DNA from: Enoplolaimus lenunculus
Taxonomy: Eukaryota > Nematoda > Enoplea > Enoplida > Thoracostomopsidae
Direction of reading: 5' to 3'
NCBI GenBank assembly: GCA_030248215.1
Contig: JASANG010000836.1
Span: forward strand, 62,001-126,000
Length of the DNA: 64,000 nucleotides
A model generated the notes under the pieces. It made no database searches, had not been told where the DNA came from, and was given only the letters and a program-made list of their open reading frames with translations. The position numbers and the translations under genes were made by a program. Shown piece after piece: positions 34,901 to 48,195 of this stretch. Position 1 is the first letter of the stretch. Each line of letters opens with the position of its first letter.

Positions 34901-37900
34901 GGTAACTTTTTCAAATTCCGGTTCCGGTAAATTGCAATTCCGGTTGCACCCTGCTTGTGAAGACGCCGAATTTAGGCTTATCAATTATGCTAATATGCAA
35001 ATTAGCTATTAGCTAACTATTCAATTATAGGTTATGGAGGTTTGTAAACAATTTATTTAGATTGCTCGTACCTAAAAACCCTTTAATACTGAAATTAGAT
35101 TGCTTGTAACCCTAATAATTCGTGAAATACAGTAAAAAGTCCTAATTTATGCTTAACCAATTGTGCAAATTAGCCGATAGCTAATAAACGGTTTAAACCA
35201 ATGCGAGGCTTACACACCAGAATTATTTGCTTTCAAACGAAAAAAGTTTGTCAAAATCGGTTCAGCGGTTCTTGGGATTATTTTCGGACGGACGAACATC
35301 CCACCTTTCGATCCCCAAGTGGAAAACATAAAACGCTTCGCGCAACTCCGAACTTTGATCGGAGTTTCGCTTCGCTCAATAAGTACAAAGAGTTGATGGG
35401 ATGATGGGTGCATTGAGGATTGAGGAAGAGTATGCAACTCACACGCCGCGCGTTTTTCTTACACCCCCTCATTTTAGCGGGGCACTTACTACATAACTCA
35501 CACAGAATATATTGTAATCTTTAAGAATATAATCAGACGACAACAATTTAGATTGAAAATCCTGGTACAAAATCTTTTGTTTCGAATATAACGAAACATT
35601 TATTTAGCTTGTCTAAAGTCAGTAATTGTGTTCAAGTACGAAACATTGCCACCCCCCTACCTTGGGAGTAAACCAAAATCGCAAGGTGCACTGAGTATAT
35701 TCTTTTGAATACAGAATATACCCAGATGCACGCATGTGGACATTATATCTGATTGTACTAATTTGTTTATGTATTATTTCAGGACCCTTGACAGGAGTAA
35801 ATGGCAGTGCGGCTAACACAGGATCGGCAGCTGTAGGTGGCAACGGGGGAACCTCGAGCTCATTGCCTGCAAACGCAGCCGCGTCTTCATCAAAGAGAAG
35901 TAGCACGCGGCTATGCAAAGACGAGCTACGGTTGCGGTTTTTCTTCGAAGGTGCTCGATTTTTTACAATCAAATCTGGCAATATGGACAATGTTGTGATC
36001 TCGAAAGCACGTGGCGTTTGGGCGACAACGCCTCGCAACGAAGCAGTACTCAATCGTGCGTTTCGCGAAACGAAAAATGTCATTCTCGTATTTTCTGTCG
36101 AGCGTAGTCAGGCATTTCAAGGTGAGTTTTGTCTGTTGTAGTCTAGTTTGTGAATACCAGTTTGTGCCTTAAGGTAAGGGCGAAAGTTTTGGATATTGTT
36201 AAATCTTAAGGAGCTTGTAACGGGAATATCTTGTTATTATTATTATTATTATTGCGAAAGTGTGTTGTGTTAATCTAACGTTTCTAATGAAATATTTATA
36301 TGTCGCAGTTGTTTTGATGAGTGGTTTGATTTCGTCATCTTGTTTTGATAATCATCCGATCAAAATTAGTTGCAAAAATGGGCATTATATTATTATGTAC
36401 TAGGCTTTATACGTTAGTTTTGGGCGTAAAAATTGCATACATATATACATATATCTATATAGATTATATTGGAAGCGCTTAGTTTAATATTTACAGGCTT
36501 CTGCCGTATGGCATCTGAATCGTCCCGTAACGCGACGCCAGTGAACTGGATTTTGCCAGGGAACATGTCATTGAATGCGCTCGGCGGGGCGTTCAAAGTA
36601 CACTGGATCAATCGAAACGAACTGCCATTCATACGAACAACACATTTGTCAAATCCGTGGAATGAAGGCCGACAAGTTCGAATTGCAAGAGATGGAACCG
36701 TAAGTCAGAGCAGTTAGTGGATCATTCAAAGCGATTGAATGATTGAGCCAGTGCATTTGAGTAGCATGAACTTTTGCTTGATAGTGAGTCAATGAGTCAA
36801 AGTGAGTCATTGAGTGAGTGAGTGCGATAGTGAGTCATTTAGTGAGAGGGAACGATTGAATAAAAGTGTTCGGGTGAGTGACGACCCTTATATCACGGCT
36901 TGCTTAAGATTTCAACGACACCGTGCGTAATTGTAAGTTATAAATATACAGTAAGTAGAACAATCAACAGAAAATACTGTAGCGCTTTTAAACTGTTTTA
37001 GAAGTTGAAAAAAACAACGTCTTGTGCGACTAAAGCACCATTCGCGTATGCAATTTTTTTTGCAGCGTGAAATCGCAGCTGTAATTAGTAGCTGCAATTT
37101 TTGTAATGAGATTTTGAAAAAAGTTGCAGCTACAAATTCTCTCAGCGAAATTTTGTGCGTGCGAATGATCTTCTCTCTGCAAAATTTTGTGCGTGCGAAT
37201 GGTCCTTTGCACTTGCTGATGATTTAGTTGCCGTCGTCCAAATGCCCAATTGTGTGGATGACGCATATCGTACTGTAGAATGGCGTACTTTAAGGAAATC
37301 GCACCTGCTGTTGGTCGTGAACTGAGCTACTTATTCGCAGTTGACGAAGGAATCGATTTAAATCGGCTCATTGATAAAGTGAAACGTTTACAAGAAGCTC
37401 ATCCGTTGGTGAACACGAGTGAACGGTAGGTCGTCTCAAATCGCGGTTTTCAACCGAGAACACCAATCCCTGCCTGTTGAAAATAAGTGTTTTAATTTGC
37501 AACCCATCAGAAAGTACTTGTTGAAATTTTCTATATCAACGTGTATTTGTTTGTACTATGAGAAATACTTGCTTAAATACAGATAATGAATGTTATGGTT
37601 TTCGAGTTGCAGTTCTGTGCTGAGTATTATATATTTTGTAACCTTTGTAACCAACGTATTTTAAATACAACTTTTTGGCTGTGTGTCATTGGTAACATAG
37701 CTTTAATTCTAATTTTATCTATTGTCTATCTTCAATATTGTCAGGCAACGTGGAGCACCAAACACGCAACAGCCGCCACTAGCGTCATCTCAACAAGATC
37801 ACAATTCACGTTCTTCAAGGCGAACAATGAGAGAAGTGATCGATATACGGCCTCCGCAGTTGTCCAGCTCTCGCAGTAATCAGCGTAAGTTTTCTAAATT

Positions 37901-40900
37901 CTTCAAGTTTTATAACCAGCATAGAATTGGATAACTGACTCTAGCAAAAAATAGACATTCGTCTCTGCGATATTTTTGGTGTCCGGCTTCACTCAACCTG
38001 GTATGCTAAGACGTTGGCACTGAATGCTTGTTATTTTGTGTCAATTTTTGTTGTCTAAATTGCTTTGATGACTGTTGCAGCTGGAGAGCCATAGAGTATG
38101 CTGTTAACTACTACAACGTGTCTAAAAATTAAGTCAGATATTGAGTCAGTTCAGGCTTTGTAGGAAATAAATATTGTCTAGTATTTTAAGGATAGTTTTG
38201 TCAAGAACCAGTGTGCTGCCGGATATCTTGCTTCGGTATTATAGCCTATTTTTAGTTTGTTCTGTAGTATGCATCCAGTTCTTGTCTGTAATCTGTAGTT
38301 GTGTTTTTGCTCCAGCGCCGAGAAAAGAACGTTACATCGCCAGTCGAGACACTATTATCAATGGAGTAAGTTTATTACGTTGTTAAGAATTTGAAGATTT
38401 GTAGTTGAAATGCGATATGAAGTTTCGTGATGACAAACGCTAACTGCGGTTATCGTTGTCACGGCTACGGTGGCATTCAACGACTATATTTAAAAGCACA
38501 TTATGAGGAATACTATGATCTAAACAAGGTTGTCACAAATTTTATACTATGTATGGTGTGAGTTGTTTGGAATCTGTTAATGATGAAAGCCTTATGTTTA
38601 TAGCTATAGTAGCTTGTTTTTTGTATTTGTATGTTTTAGACTTACAGCGACTATATGAAGCAATACAAAGACTACAAAGATTTGAGTTTGGTTCGAAATG
38701 CGCCTTTGGGACAGCATCAGTATTCAGGAGCTGCGCTACAGGGCTTTCAGGTACGTATAGTGTTAAGATTTTATCTGTCATTTAATGTAGTATCTAATCC
38801 TAGGCCAATGTTGAAACTCGGTAAAGAATGGCAATTTGTGTTAGGGATGTGCCGATACTAGAATTTTTTCGAGCGGGGGGGGTGAACGTGGAGGATTCGG
38901 CCGCTGCCAAGTTCGGGATCCTCCTTCCACCGGTGACGCTGTCTTTTTATTACATTTGCAGATGGTATTAAAATTGTATTATGTTGCTTGAGTAATCACT
39001 TATGTTTTTTCAGCCTACTGTATACAACATTGTATCTCCAAATGCGCCTGGCCAAACGCATACACAACATTACGCTGCTGCGCCACCTGGATCAGGACTT
39101 CACCATCATCAACAACAGCAATCACACCATTCAGCAGGGACGTCGTACATTCACCACCTGGCAGCTGGCCAAGGAGTGACGACAGCTGCTAGTTTTACCA
39201 GCAGTTCGTCTCATCATTATCAGCAACAACAACATCATCATCATAATATACCTGCTCCAGCTGCTGCTATAGCAATGCATCATCAACCGATTCCGCCCGG
39301 TACAACAACAGCCGGACTGAGTAGTAGCAGTGGTGGAACTAGCGGCGGTGGCCGTAATGGTGGAATACCATCACTAACAGCACCATCGTTTGCTGTCGCC
39401 GCTGCTACTGGGTCGTCGTCGACGTTGAGGTATCATCACAGGCCAACAGCGTCGGCAACGTATACTGCCAGTGGCGGTTATAGTGGAACGACTCATGTTG
39501 TCCGCGATCATGGCCGCTCCGGTTATGCCGATAGAGTAAGTTCAAAGTAGTAGGCCAAAACAAATACTTCCGGCTGGGTATCGTTTTTAGGTGCTCTTAT
39601 TTTGTTCGACTTGTACGTAAAGTACGTATTAGTCATAGCTATTGTTCATTTCATACCTGAATCGCACTAAATTATTTATATACGTGAACAGTTTACTGGA
39701 ATTGGAAATGTAATTGCGAATTATTGAGAAATTATTTTTCGCAGATTTGTTACGTGCTATGTTAATATTACGTATAATTTGTTTCCAATATTAGGGCTTT
39801 GTGTGGTTGAAGTACGACATAAAGTGTCATCCTTTTTGTAAAGGAATGTTACGTCCAAAAAATGTCAAAAGGTTTCTTGTGTGACGTGCTGAAAAAATTA
39901 TAACCCCGGGACTAGAATATTAAAGGGGCTGGGTGTTAGACATCTGAAATCCAGATGGATATTTGAATGGGCATTGTGTACTGTTTTAGTACAGCCGGAA
40001 GATTCAAGAATTTATTCACCGAACAACCTCCAGCCGTCGTGGTGATATAGTGGCACCGAGAAAAGCATTAGTGTCGGCGGGTTTACGGCTTTCATCTCGT
40101 AGCGGTGGCCGGCAACGCAATGCTTGTGAGTAGAGGAAAGGTTGTGGTGAAATTGACTGGAATTAGGGGAAATAAATTGACAAGGGTCACTTGGCAGAAA
40201 AACGTTTTTGTAAATATAGTTTTTATATTTTATTCGTTCTCCAAGTAATAGGCGCAAGAGATAGCTGTATCCTTGTCCGCTAGCGCTGGACTGTTTGATA
40301 TGAAAACCTGCGTTGAATTTATAGATAGTAATACTTTAGATAATGCTAGTAGATTTTTATTAAAGCTTAATAAAGACAAACTTAGACATTGTATTCAGAT
40401 TTTATCGGGACATTGTTGGTTAAGTTATCACTTATTTAGAATGAGAGTAGCTCAAGATAAAAATTGTTCAGAATATAAGGTCGTAGGATGTCGCAATGGA
40501 CAATGCTTTTGATTTGTCTACGCGAACGCCCACAGTGGTGTTATTTCCTCTTCTACTTTATCTATCTATCTTGTGTGCTTGGTTGTTCTATGATCAAACT
40601 TACGTTATAGCAGGCACGTAGTCAGGATTTTCCATTGGAAGGGGTAGCCATAGCCATGGTTTTCAATTGGGTGAGGTCTGTGCAACCAGCAGTTGCAGTA
40701 GAGATTGAGTTTTGAAGAATTCGCGAGCGAAGGAACGAAATGCTTGATGCACTTTTAAAATTTTTTAATGTGGGTTTGAAACAGTGATAGGATATCCTCG
40801 AGATCCGCCTTTAAAACTGTGAAGACATCTTCACGATTGAAGCGAGCGGAAAGCTTAAAGTTGCTTCAGTATTAAACCGTTTTGCAATAGCCGGAAAACG

Positions 40901-42157
40901 TTTTTTGCTTCTCGGATTGAAGGTTTAGACCCTCATCATTCTGGCTGCGGGCCTGCCTTATAGCAAGTACAACCCCTTTAATGTCTTTGTTTTGACGTTC
41001 CAGTTAATGTCGGTTCGTCGCCACTGCACGCATCGAATTCACGACGGCGGCGTCATTCTGGTGGCGCCACTTTATCGCCCTCAGCCCAACGTTCTGCAAT
41101 TAGTAGCAAACGACCACGTCGACGACCTGACAAAGCAACTGCTGATTCGTTATCTCCATCACAGTCGCCGCCAACAGAAGCTGGGCGTGATCTACATGGC
41201 GGCGGTCTGCGTCGCCCTCGTAGCATAACACCACCCAGCAGCGTAGCGTCGAGTTTCACTGGTAGCGCTAGCGGAGGCAATAACGACGAAGGCGATTTCA
41301 GTAGCGGATCAATGACTGATGATGATGATGGTTCAAGTGCTGGTGATCACCGCCGCCGTGTATCACAGCAAGCGGTTGCAGTGGCGTCCAGGCGACGACC
41401 TGAACCGCGACAGAGATCGTTGTCTGCGGACGGTGTCGCTGTTGCTGGCGCCGGCCATCGACGCCAGCGACCACCACCATCGTCGCCGTTCAACGATAAC
41501 TACGTCACCGCTAGCGACCATCCTGAGCAACAGCGACGCCGTCACGATGGGGCCGAGACAGGACGACGTCGCAGACACGGTTATGGCGGTGATCACGGCG
41601 GTCGCAACCGCTACGAAGATGATGTCGCTGTAAAACAGCGTCGGCTGATGGCGACAACATCAAAGATGGCGTTTCGCAACGACGACAGACAACGGCTTGC
41701 ACTACCGATGACGTCTGCGATGGCTGCAGGAGCCAGCAATCATTTACAATCGACATCATCAATTGAGAAATTGGCAGCGTATCAACAGCAATTGATCGCT
41801 GAACAAGAACGTCGGCGCGACCGAAATGTACGGCAGCTGCGTGGGCACCGCAATGCCGGAATTAGCGATAGACGTAGCGGTAGTGGCCGAAGAAATGGTG
41901 GTGATGAAGCTTTTGGTAGTCGCCAACGAATGAGTTCGGCGGGTAGAACGGGCCAACAGCGACATGCGAATATTGAAAATCCGGCGTTCCGAGATAGTCG
42001 CCAGCAACACTATTCATACGGGGCAACCGTTGCCCGGTTACCTGGACACGGTGGTGGCAATACCGTCGGCGGTGCTGGAGCAACAGCGATTTCATTGGTA
42101 CATCACGGAGGCCGCTTGCAGCAGGCGTCACACGATTCTCGAAGACGGGTGCAATAG
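28918..42157 (+). CDS. YTHDC1: YTHDC1 homologue, nuclear m6A-RNA reader
   Basis: Binds N6-methyladenosine in nuclear RNA and influences splicing and export. Fourteen exons, all phases consistent: 28918-29005, 29221-29493, 31798-31920 (or from 31795), 32740-33153, 33647-33946, 35783-36121, 36497-36699, 37295-37425, 37745-37884, 38316-38365, 38640-38750, 39014-39535, 39990-40125, 41004-42157; 1327 residues. The YTH domain (about 445-585) carries KARGVWATTP-type sequence, and the aromatic cage is kept: W479, W530 and L541, with the same 51- and 11-residue spacings as human W377, W428 and L439. Ahead of it is an acidic, Ser-rich region; behind it come a His/Gln/Ser-rich exon 12 and a long Arg-rich, disordered last exon. 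Subclass DC1 rather than DF is judged from FFTIKSGNMDNV and the NPWNEGRQVRIARDGT end. Exon 2 could run on to about 29650. Confidence 0.9.
31791..31797 (+). promoter_or_regulatory. Tandem NAGNAG 3' splice site
   Basis: The acceptor of exon 3 reads CAGTAG, so either AG can be used without changing frame. The products differ by one residue at the exon junction. Confidence 0.5.
32198..32600. mobile_element. hAT-like non-autonomous element (T type) with perfect 8-bp duplication
   Basis: Inverted termini CAGGGTGCAACCGGAATT / AATTCCGGTTGCACCCTG. The flanking 8-bp repeat CCAACTGA is perfect (32190-32197, 32601-32608). Length 403 bp, no coding capacity; the inside is rich in ACCGGAACCGGA repeats on both arms. 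It lies in intron 3 of the YTHDC1 homologue and looks recent. Confidence 0.8.
34577..34953. mobile_element. hAT-like element (T type), older copy
   Basis: CAGGGTGCAACCGGAATTCC to AATTCCGGTTGCACCCTG. Flanking CTTGCGAC / CTTGTGAA match at 6 of 8. In intron 5 of the YTHDC1 homologue. Confidence 0.7.
35408..35730. mobile_element. R-type element, YTHDC1 intron 5
   Basis: GAGTATGCAACTCACACGCC, C4 runs and TGAATACAGAATATACCCAG resemble copies at 9110 and 20040. Ends just before exon 6 (35783). Confidence 0.4.
36786..36862. repeat. GAGT/GTGA-rich simple repeat
   Basis: Irregular GTGAGTCA, GAGTGAGT units in intron 7 of the YTHDC1 homologue. A short TTA trinucleotide run lies at 36236-36254 in intron 6. 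Confidence 0.6.
40263..40512 (+). pseudogene. LINE-like fragment in YTHDC1 intron 13
   Basis: Open frame with LKLNKDKLRHCIQILSGHCW and YHLFRMRVAQDKNCSEY, which resembles the stretch after reverse transcriptase and RNase H in non-LTR retrotransposons (L..ltGH..l..hL.rm...C). Only some 75 residues remain and the following Cys/His motif is incomplete. The match is from memory and moderate. Confidence 0.4.
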
Positions 42158-43264
42158 GGGTAGTATGGTTGAGTTTTGATATTTTATTTGGAAGCTGGTG
42201 TCAAGAATGAAAAATAATGATAAGCCGGAAGGATGACATTTTTGTATTCAAACTTAATCGAGGATTTCAGTCAGGCTTGGTTTAAGTGCTATTGACATGC
42301 TTTATTGACCTGTCCTTTTTCAGGGTTTGGTTCTAGGATTATGCGGGCTTCATGTTATAACTGCAGCAGCCTGGTATACGTTTTGCTCATGTTGATTCGC
42401 GTCAACACGAATATTGTGGGCGACAAAATGTGAATAATGTACAAATCATTGATCTCAAGAAATTTAAATTTTAATATAGGACATTTAACAGGGCATTTAA
42501 GCTGGCTTACCACAGCCTAGCAGACATTGTCAAGCCTCATCATGGTAATGACAGGCAATATTTCGAATAACATTTTGATATTGCAATCAATGCTAACCAT
42601 GAATGTCGCAAGATCACAGATAACTCAAAATTTTTGAGTTTCATAGCAGATTAACGGGCAAACAGTGTTATCCGCTATAGTAATTGAAACTAAATGTGTT
42701 TTGGTTGCCCCAGTTATATTAATGTAAACCCAGCATCAGAGCTTGTAGTAAAGGTGAAAAAACTTCGTTTAAAAGTATTCGTGATTCTTAAAGTCGTCTA
42801 TGTCAGGTAGGAGAATATAATGCATCTTATTTATCGTTTATATTTTGTTTGTGAAAGTAAATTTGCATTGTAGTTCAATATTTGGAGTGTTTAGTGTCCA
42901 CAACAGAATACAATTTATCGAACACGCGATACTAAAAGCGTCAGGTATGTAAACTGGCGTTCTTCAGCAGGATGCAGATTTTTGCCTGAACGTCCAACTT
43001 GTTTCAATGCTTGAGTGCAGTGTATAGTTTCAAAGCCGGTATTTTGTCACCGGAATTTTCGGTATTGAAAATTTTTTCATTCGAAAATTTAAGAAAAATT
43101 GGCTTGGCATATTTATTCTCAGTTATTGATCTAAAATTGTCCGAGCGTGTATCGCCAAAATTTTCAATATGTGCCATACTCTAAGTTATCTGTTTCCACC
43201 TTTGTGTTTCAAGATTTTGCCATACTGAATGGTATGACTAAGTGTTGAAAATTAAGCCTATTAA

Positions 43265-43484
43265 CACCCCCTCTCACATTGAGTTGCCTATAGGCAACTC
43301 AGCGCAGTTGCAACACGTATACATAGTGCTAAATCATCACAAGACGTGAGAGCACCTCGGGCTCGAGCGTCAAGCTCCTATCGCTAAGTGGTGATGGTAT
43401 ACGCCTCCCTCTCCAGTCACTGGAGTTCGAATCCTAGCATAAGAGTAGGTTTCAGGGGAAATAAAAATATTCATGTGAGAAAGC
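43265..43484 (+). mobile_element. TTAA-type tRNA-bearing element (copy 2)
   Basis: TTAA then CACCCCCTCTCACATTGAG, ending TCATGTGAGAAAGCG; tRNA-like part at 43374-43440 with GGAGTTCGAATCC. It is shorter than copies 1 and 3 and its right TTAA is altered to TTAC. A telomere-core element starts at the right edge. Confidence 0.65.
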
Positions 43485-43633
43485 GTTACGCTCCAGTTTC
43501 AATAGCGTAAGCTCAAGCTTTAGACTGATGTTTGTTCTAAGGTTTACGCTGGGGTATAAGCTCATTAATACTCTTAGGTTTAAGAATAGGTATGCCTATA
43601 TGCTCCGGTAACGGCCTGATCTATACATCGGCC
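43485..43633. mobile_element. Telomere-core element, left end replaced
   Basis: TTTCAATAGCGTAAGCTC with degenerate TTAGGT-type units and a right end GTAACGGCCTGATCTATACA. It abuts the tRNA-bearing element directly. Confidence 0.5.
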
Positions 43634-45732
43634 GCCTGAAACTAAAAATATAACTTAAAATATTGCCTACACACAAATTAAATCGTCTTGTATACAATAA
43701 ACATTGTCTGAAATTTAAGTCAGTTATGCCTTAATACAGACTCCAGACATATATGCCATAAAATTTAAGGCTGTTTTAAACTGTTTAGAAAAATATTTCT
43801 GAAATATATAAGGCAAATATGTCTGAAATAAAACACAAAGATTTGGCATGGGAACGGACTGCAAAATGGGGGAATAAAGCTCAACCAAATACCCTAATTT
43901 TACAACTTAAGATACGTACAAGACGTAAACTTTAGGTTGGGGGGAGCCTCAACCCGAAATATCTTTGAAATTCGATTATTTATATACCTTTTTAAGAATA
44001 AACGGAGCAACTTTTTTACATACTTCATAAAAATCAGAACATTAATTTACGATTAAAAACTATTTCTTGAAAGAAAGAAATTTGTGTCTTATTAATTGGC
44101 AAAATCAATTTCTTGAATAAAAGACATTTATGTTTATTAATGTCTGAAATACAAGACATTTATGTCTTGAAAATTTAAGAAAATAGGAGTATTGAAATTT
44201 ATACGACGATTTATTTTGTGTGCCGCCGAAACAGTTATGAATGGGCCAGATGTTTTCTTTAGTCTTGTTCATGATTCTATTGGTGCATTAAAGACTAGAA
44301 TACTTCCTACACTGAGACATGCGGCTTTCGATATGCATAATGCTCTGTGCCAGGGTGTACACGGACTAAAAATAACAGAAACGGAAACCGATTGTGATCA
44401 AATATTGAAGTATAAATGTTTCAAAAATGTTTTATTTTTCTGCCGACACAATTATTGACGCCGTGCGCATTAAATTCACGAGTCTTTGAAAAATGTCAAA
44501 ACAAATGGTAAATTTCGTCGTTTTTTGGCCAGTCCACGTAGTGCGAAACGAGTAAATTATATTGTTCAAGTATCCAAACGAACCATTTTAACATTAATTT
44601 ATTTACGGAAATTTCAAAAGGGAATAACAAATTTCCCCCCACCCTTGTAGATATATACCCTGGTATTAAATAGACGGTCGTTTGGTGGAACGGATGTTGT
44701 TAAAAATTATATGCTGAGGGGGGTAATAAAACAGTATATATCAACTGAATTGCAATATATTTAAAAATAATGGCCTCTGATGTTTTGCCGTTGCGCCCAA
44801 TGTTTTATATACGCCGCAAATGTTTATATATATGTATATCTAAGCGTTAGCGTAGGTATAGTGTATGGGTAGAAGTGTAGGCTTTTTATTATATATAGTT
44901 CCACCATGTTAAATATATATACGATGTTTATTGCTTTTTAGTTTTCAAAGTATAGACACTTTTCAGGCCGTGTCTGTTCATAGGAAGTGCCGGAGCAGAC
45001 AAGGGTGGAGGCTCCCCCCAAACTCCAGGGTGGGGGTTCCCAAAGTCACAAGCGAAAAGCCAGCCGTATTTTGGTTTTTGTTTCAACCGGTTAGGGTTGG
45101 AACCCACTTAGGAGTGCTTCCTTCCAAATAGGGTATGGGGGGTTGCTGTTCCGGTCTTGAATATCCTGGAGTAAAGTTCCGGGCAAAATTTTGTCAAATT
45201 TTTCAATTTTACAATGTTATATTTTTTAAATATATAGACGGTACATAAGGTTTTGAGGGACTAGCGAGTAAATAACAATGCGTATACTGTTACAGGACAG
45301 AGGTACGGAATGTGAACCCACCTATGAATTTAATGGAAAACAGTTAGTTTTAGACGCACTTAGTTCAGCGGTGCCATTTTGATTGTGTCATACTAAATAA
45401 AGTTTCATACGTTTCCCAGCTATACTGCATTTATTTTGGTTTCCTATTCAGGTATTTTTTAACCTTCCGGTTCCGGTATTTTATAAATTACGGTTTAATT
45501 GTGGACATGTGGCTGTAACTGCTGGCCATATAGGTTGTTTTGGCTGCTAACAGCGAGTTTTCATTAATCCAATAATGATGTCAATTTTCAATACTTTATG
45601 TTTACTTGAAAAAAACATAAAAAGACAAAAATCCGCTTGACGAAGCAAATTCAATTATATTTTACGTTTGTATTTATTATATAATAAATTGACAATTTAG
45701 CATGTCGATAACATGCAATGTTCATATTAATA

Positions 45733-45940
45733 GGTCCATGTAAAGATATGAGGCGGAACGTTTTTCTGTCGGACTAGAAAAGAGTAAAGTTTAAGAATTA
45801 GACTCATTTTTTTGCGAGGCTTAGGCTTCGGTTTAGGCTTAGGTTAGTCTTAGGTATATGCTCATTCTTACGCTTAGGCTTAGGCTTATGCTTTGGAATA
45901 TACTTATAATACTGTTCCGCCTCTGTTCTTTACATTGGCC
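45733..45940. mobile_element. Telomere-core TIR element (A type)
   Basis: GGTCCATGTAAAGATATGAG to CCTCTGTTCTTTACATTGGC, flanked by ATATTAATA on both sides (9 identical bases, so the 8-bp duplication can be placed two ways). Confidence 0.8.
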
Positions 45941-46474
45941 ATATTAATACTAGAATGCGCCGGTAATCCTTTTGCCAGGCGCCCTACGACTTTAGCTGGG
46001 TGTTTTGCCAAGGGCTGAGTTCAAAATCCCATCGGGCACGTAGCCAAGGTGGTGGGGGGGATCAGAGCTCCCAGTCAAAATTCCCCTTTAGAAAAACTTC
46101 AACCACACTTGTATAGTCAACGTTGACCCCCTCTCCTAGCACGGTGAGCTGGCTACTGGACTGAATTTCATCTTGCAATAATAAACAGATAACTCAGCTC
46201 ATTTATTCTGCAATAAAGAAAGATATTTTGAACAGTTTAGAAACGGTGGGTAATGATTTTAAATAATGTTGAACTGCACAATTTACATACCCACACACTG
46301 GGACGGATCCAGAATTTTCTGGCACGAGGGGATACCTTTTGTGTTGTGAAATTTTGCAGTTTTAAAGCGTATTTGCTGAGTCAAATATTTGAGTTTGGAA
46401 AATTCGACAACTTTGTTTTTGATCTTAACGGGAACGTTTCATGAAGTATAAGAAAATATACTGACTGAGTATAC

Positions 46475-46868
46475 CAGGGTGCAACCGGAGGTGAAAATAC
46501 CGGAGCCGGAAGTCGAGGAATCGTGCCGGAGCCGGAGGTGCGACGAAATTAGGCAGTAAAAATGAAGGTTAATTAGTTAATTTTAGCCAATATCTGCAAT
46601 ATGTTGTTAAGCTTGTTTGTTTAGTTTTTTACGCTAATTTTCTGCGAAATTGCGGAAATTGTTTCTTGGAAAATTGTGACAAAAGTAAAACGAACCGCTC
46701 TATAAACAGATAAATTTTGCATGATTATGCCAAATTTTACTAGCGAAATTGCCGGAACCTCCGGCAAAAATTCTACCTGAGCCGGATTCCGATTTTCTGC
46801 TGGAGTCGGAGCCGGATAATGATTTTTTTGCCGGAGTCGGAGCCGGAGGCAGACCTTCGGCTGTACCC
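46475..46868. mobile_element. hAT-like element (T type), diverged, followed by a telomere-core end
   Basis: CAGGGTGCAACCGGAGGTGA at the left; the right end is decayed (GGCTGTACCCG). CCGGAGCCGGA units lie near both ends. A lone right terminus of a telomere-core element (CTGTTCCGGCCCTGTTCTAT) follows at 46906-46940. Confidence 0.55.
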
Positions 46869-47635
46869 GACTGAGTACGACTTTTACTTAATGCGGTACA
46901 TGAATCTACTACTGTTCCGGCCCTGTTCTATACATGAGCCTGAAACTTTAATAAAATCAAAAATATATATTTTTAAACACAGTCAAATATCAATTATTTT
47001 ATTAAGTTTGTTTGTTTTTATTAATATTTGACAATTTTTATTACACCGTTGACTAACATTTTTACAGTTTAAATATGACTTTTTTTACGACCCAAACTGA
47101 AATCATAAAAATTCTACTGTCGCTGAGATATAATGAAACCGACACAGCAATGTTTGAATTTGTCATATCTTTATTGTTTTGCAGAGCAAAATTTTAGTTC
47201 GTCAAATAACGCAGAGTTAATAATTTGGAGATTTATATCAGGGCCGGCGACCAGATAATCGCCCCCTCCATCAGGTCCGAGAGAAGCCGCCACTTATTCG
47301 TTTCACAGTTTCGTGGTCAGCGAAAAAATTTTAGTCTGCCAAGATTAATAAAGAGGCCCAAAAGTCGGCGTTTTAATTGGAGGGTTTGGGGGGCGCTTCC
47401 GCTGGCACGGGATTAGCCAAGATATTCTCTTACCTTGAATGTATCTACGCTTAAAAGTTCACGTACTTCATACGTTTTGTAAGATGGCTTTGTAGAACGA
47501 TCACGCTTTCTCATATGAATATTTTTTATTTCATCTTTACGTCAACGTTGAAGCTAAGATTCGAACCACGTGGTACTGTAGTGATGCGAATAAGAGGATC
47601 GCTCAAGCTATTGACACAAGACAAATAAAACGTTT

Positions 47636-47833
47636 GGGCAATGTTACTTTAAGGGGCGTAACAGTAGATTAAGCGTTATCCTAAGCCTAAGCCTAACCCT
47701 AAGCGTTGTAAAAAATGAGTTCCTATGCCTAAGCCTAAGCCATAGCCTAAGCAAAAAAATGTAATCTAGAATCTAAACCTTCTCTTTTATAGACTCACCA
47801 GAAAGCTGGACGCCCCATAAACTAACATGGGCC
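47636..47833. mobile_element. Telomere-core TIR element (B type) with perfect target duplication
   Basis: GGGCAATGTTACTTTAAGGG to CCATAAACTAACATGGGCC; perfect 8-bp repeat AAACGTTT at 47628-47635 and 47834-47841. Note that this octamer is itself palindromic. Confidence 0.85.
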
Positions 47834-48003
47834 AAACGTTTAATTCAACGGATAGTTGCAGTACCGGATACATATCAGTAACGAAGGGCGGCGGAGCGTG
47901 GGTTAAAAATAAATAACAGTCCGTTACCGAATAACAATGGCGTTCCCTTCGGAGAGGCCAAATAAATATCAGCCCCAACCTCTTATTCGGGTCACTACAG
48001 TAC
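47834..48003. mobile_element. S-type element, right part
   Basis: Ends CTCTTATTCGGGTCACTACA and contains CGGAGAGGCCAAATAAATAT. The left end is missing: the B-type element at 47636 lies against it. Confidence 0.5.
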
Positions 48004-48195
48004 ATGGCTGAAAAGTTGTTTTTACTGCTTTACCATCATCGCTCGACATAGCTTTTTTACACTCTACACGAAGGATTCTCGCACTTGTTGATTTTGTACT
48101 GCGCATACGTGTAATAATTGTTTTTCGGAGCAGGTTGAGTCTTTTTCAGGATTTCTTTTACAAAAATATGAGCCAACTTATATTAAGCTTACTCC

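Noticed and set aside
37216-37327. Alternative YTHDC1 exon reading DDLVAVVQMPNCVDDAYR
   Set aside because: It starts after TTTAG but does not continue the YTH domain; the acceptor at 37293-37294 restores EIAPAVGRELSYLFAVDE in phase.
44192-44458. 88-codon open frame
   Set aside because: Resembles no family I know, has stops just outside, and lies in transposon-rich DNA.
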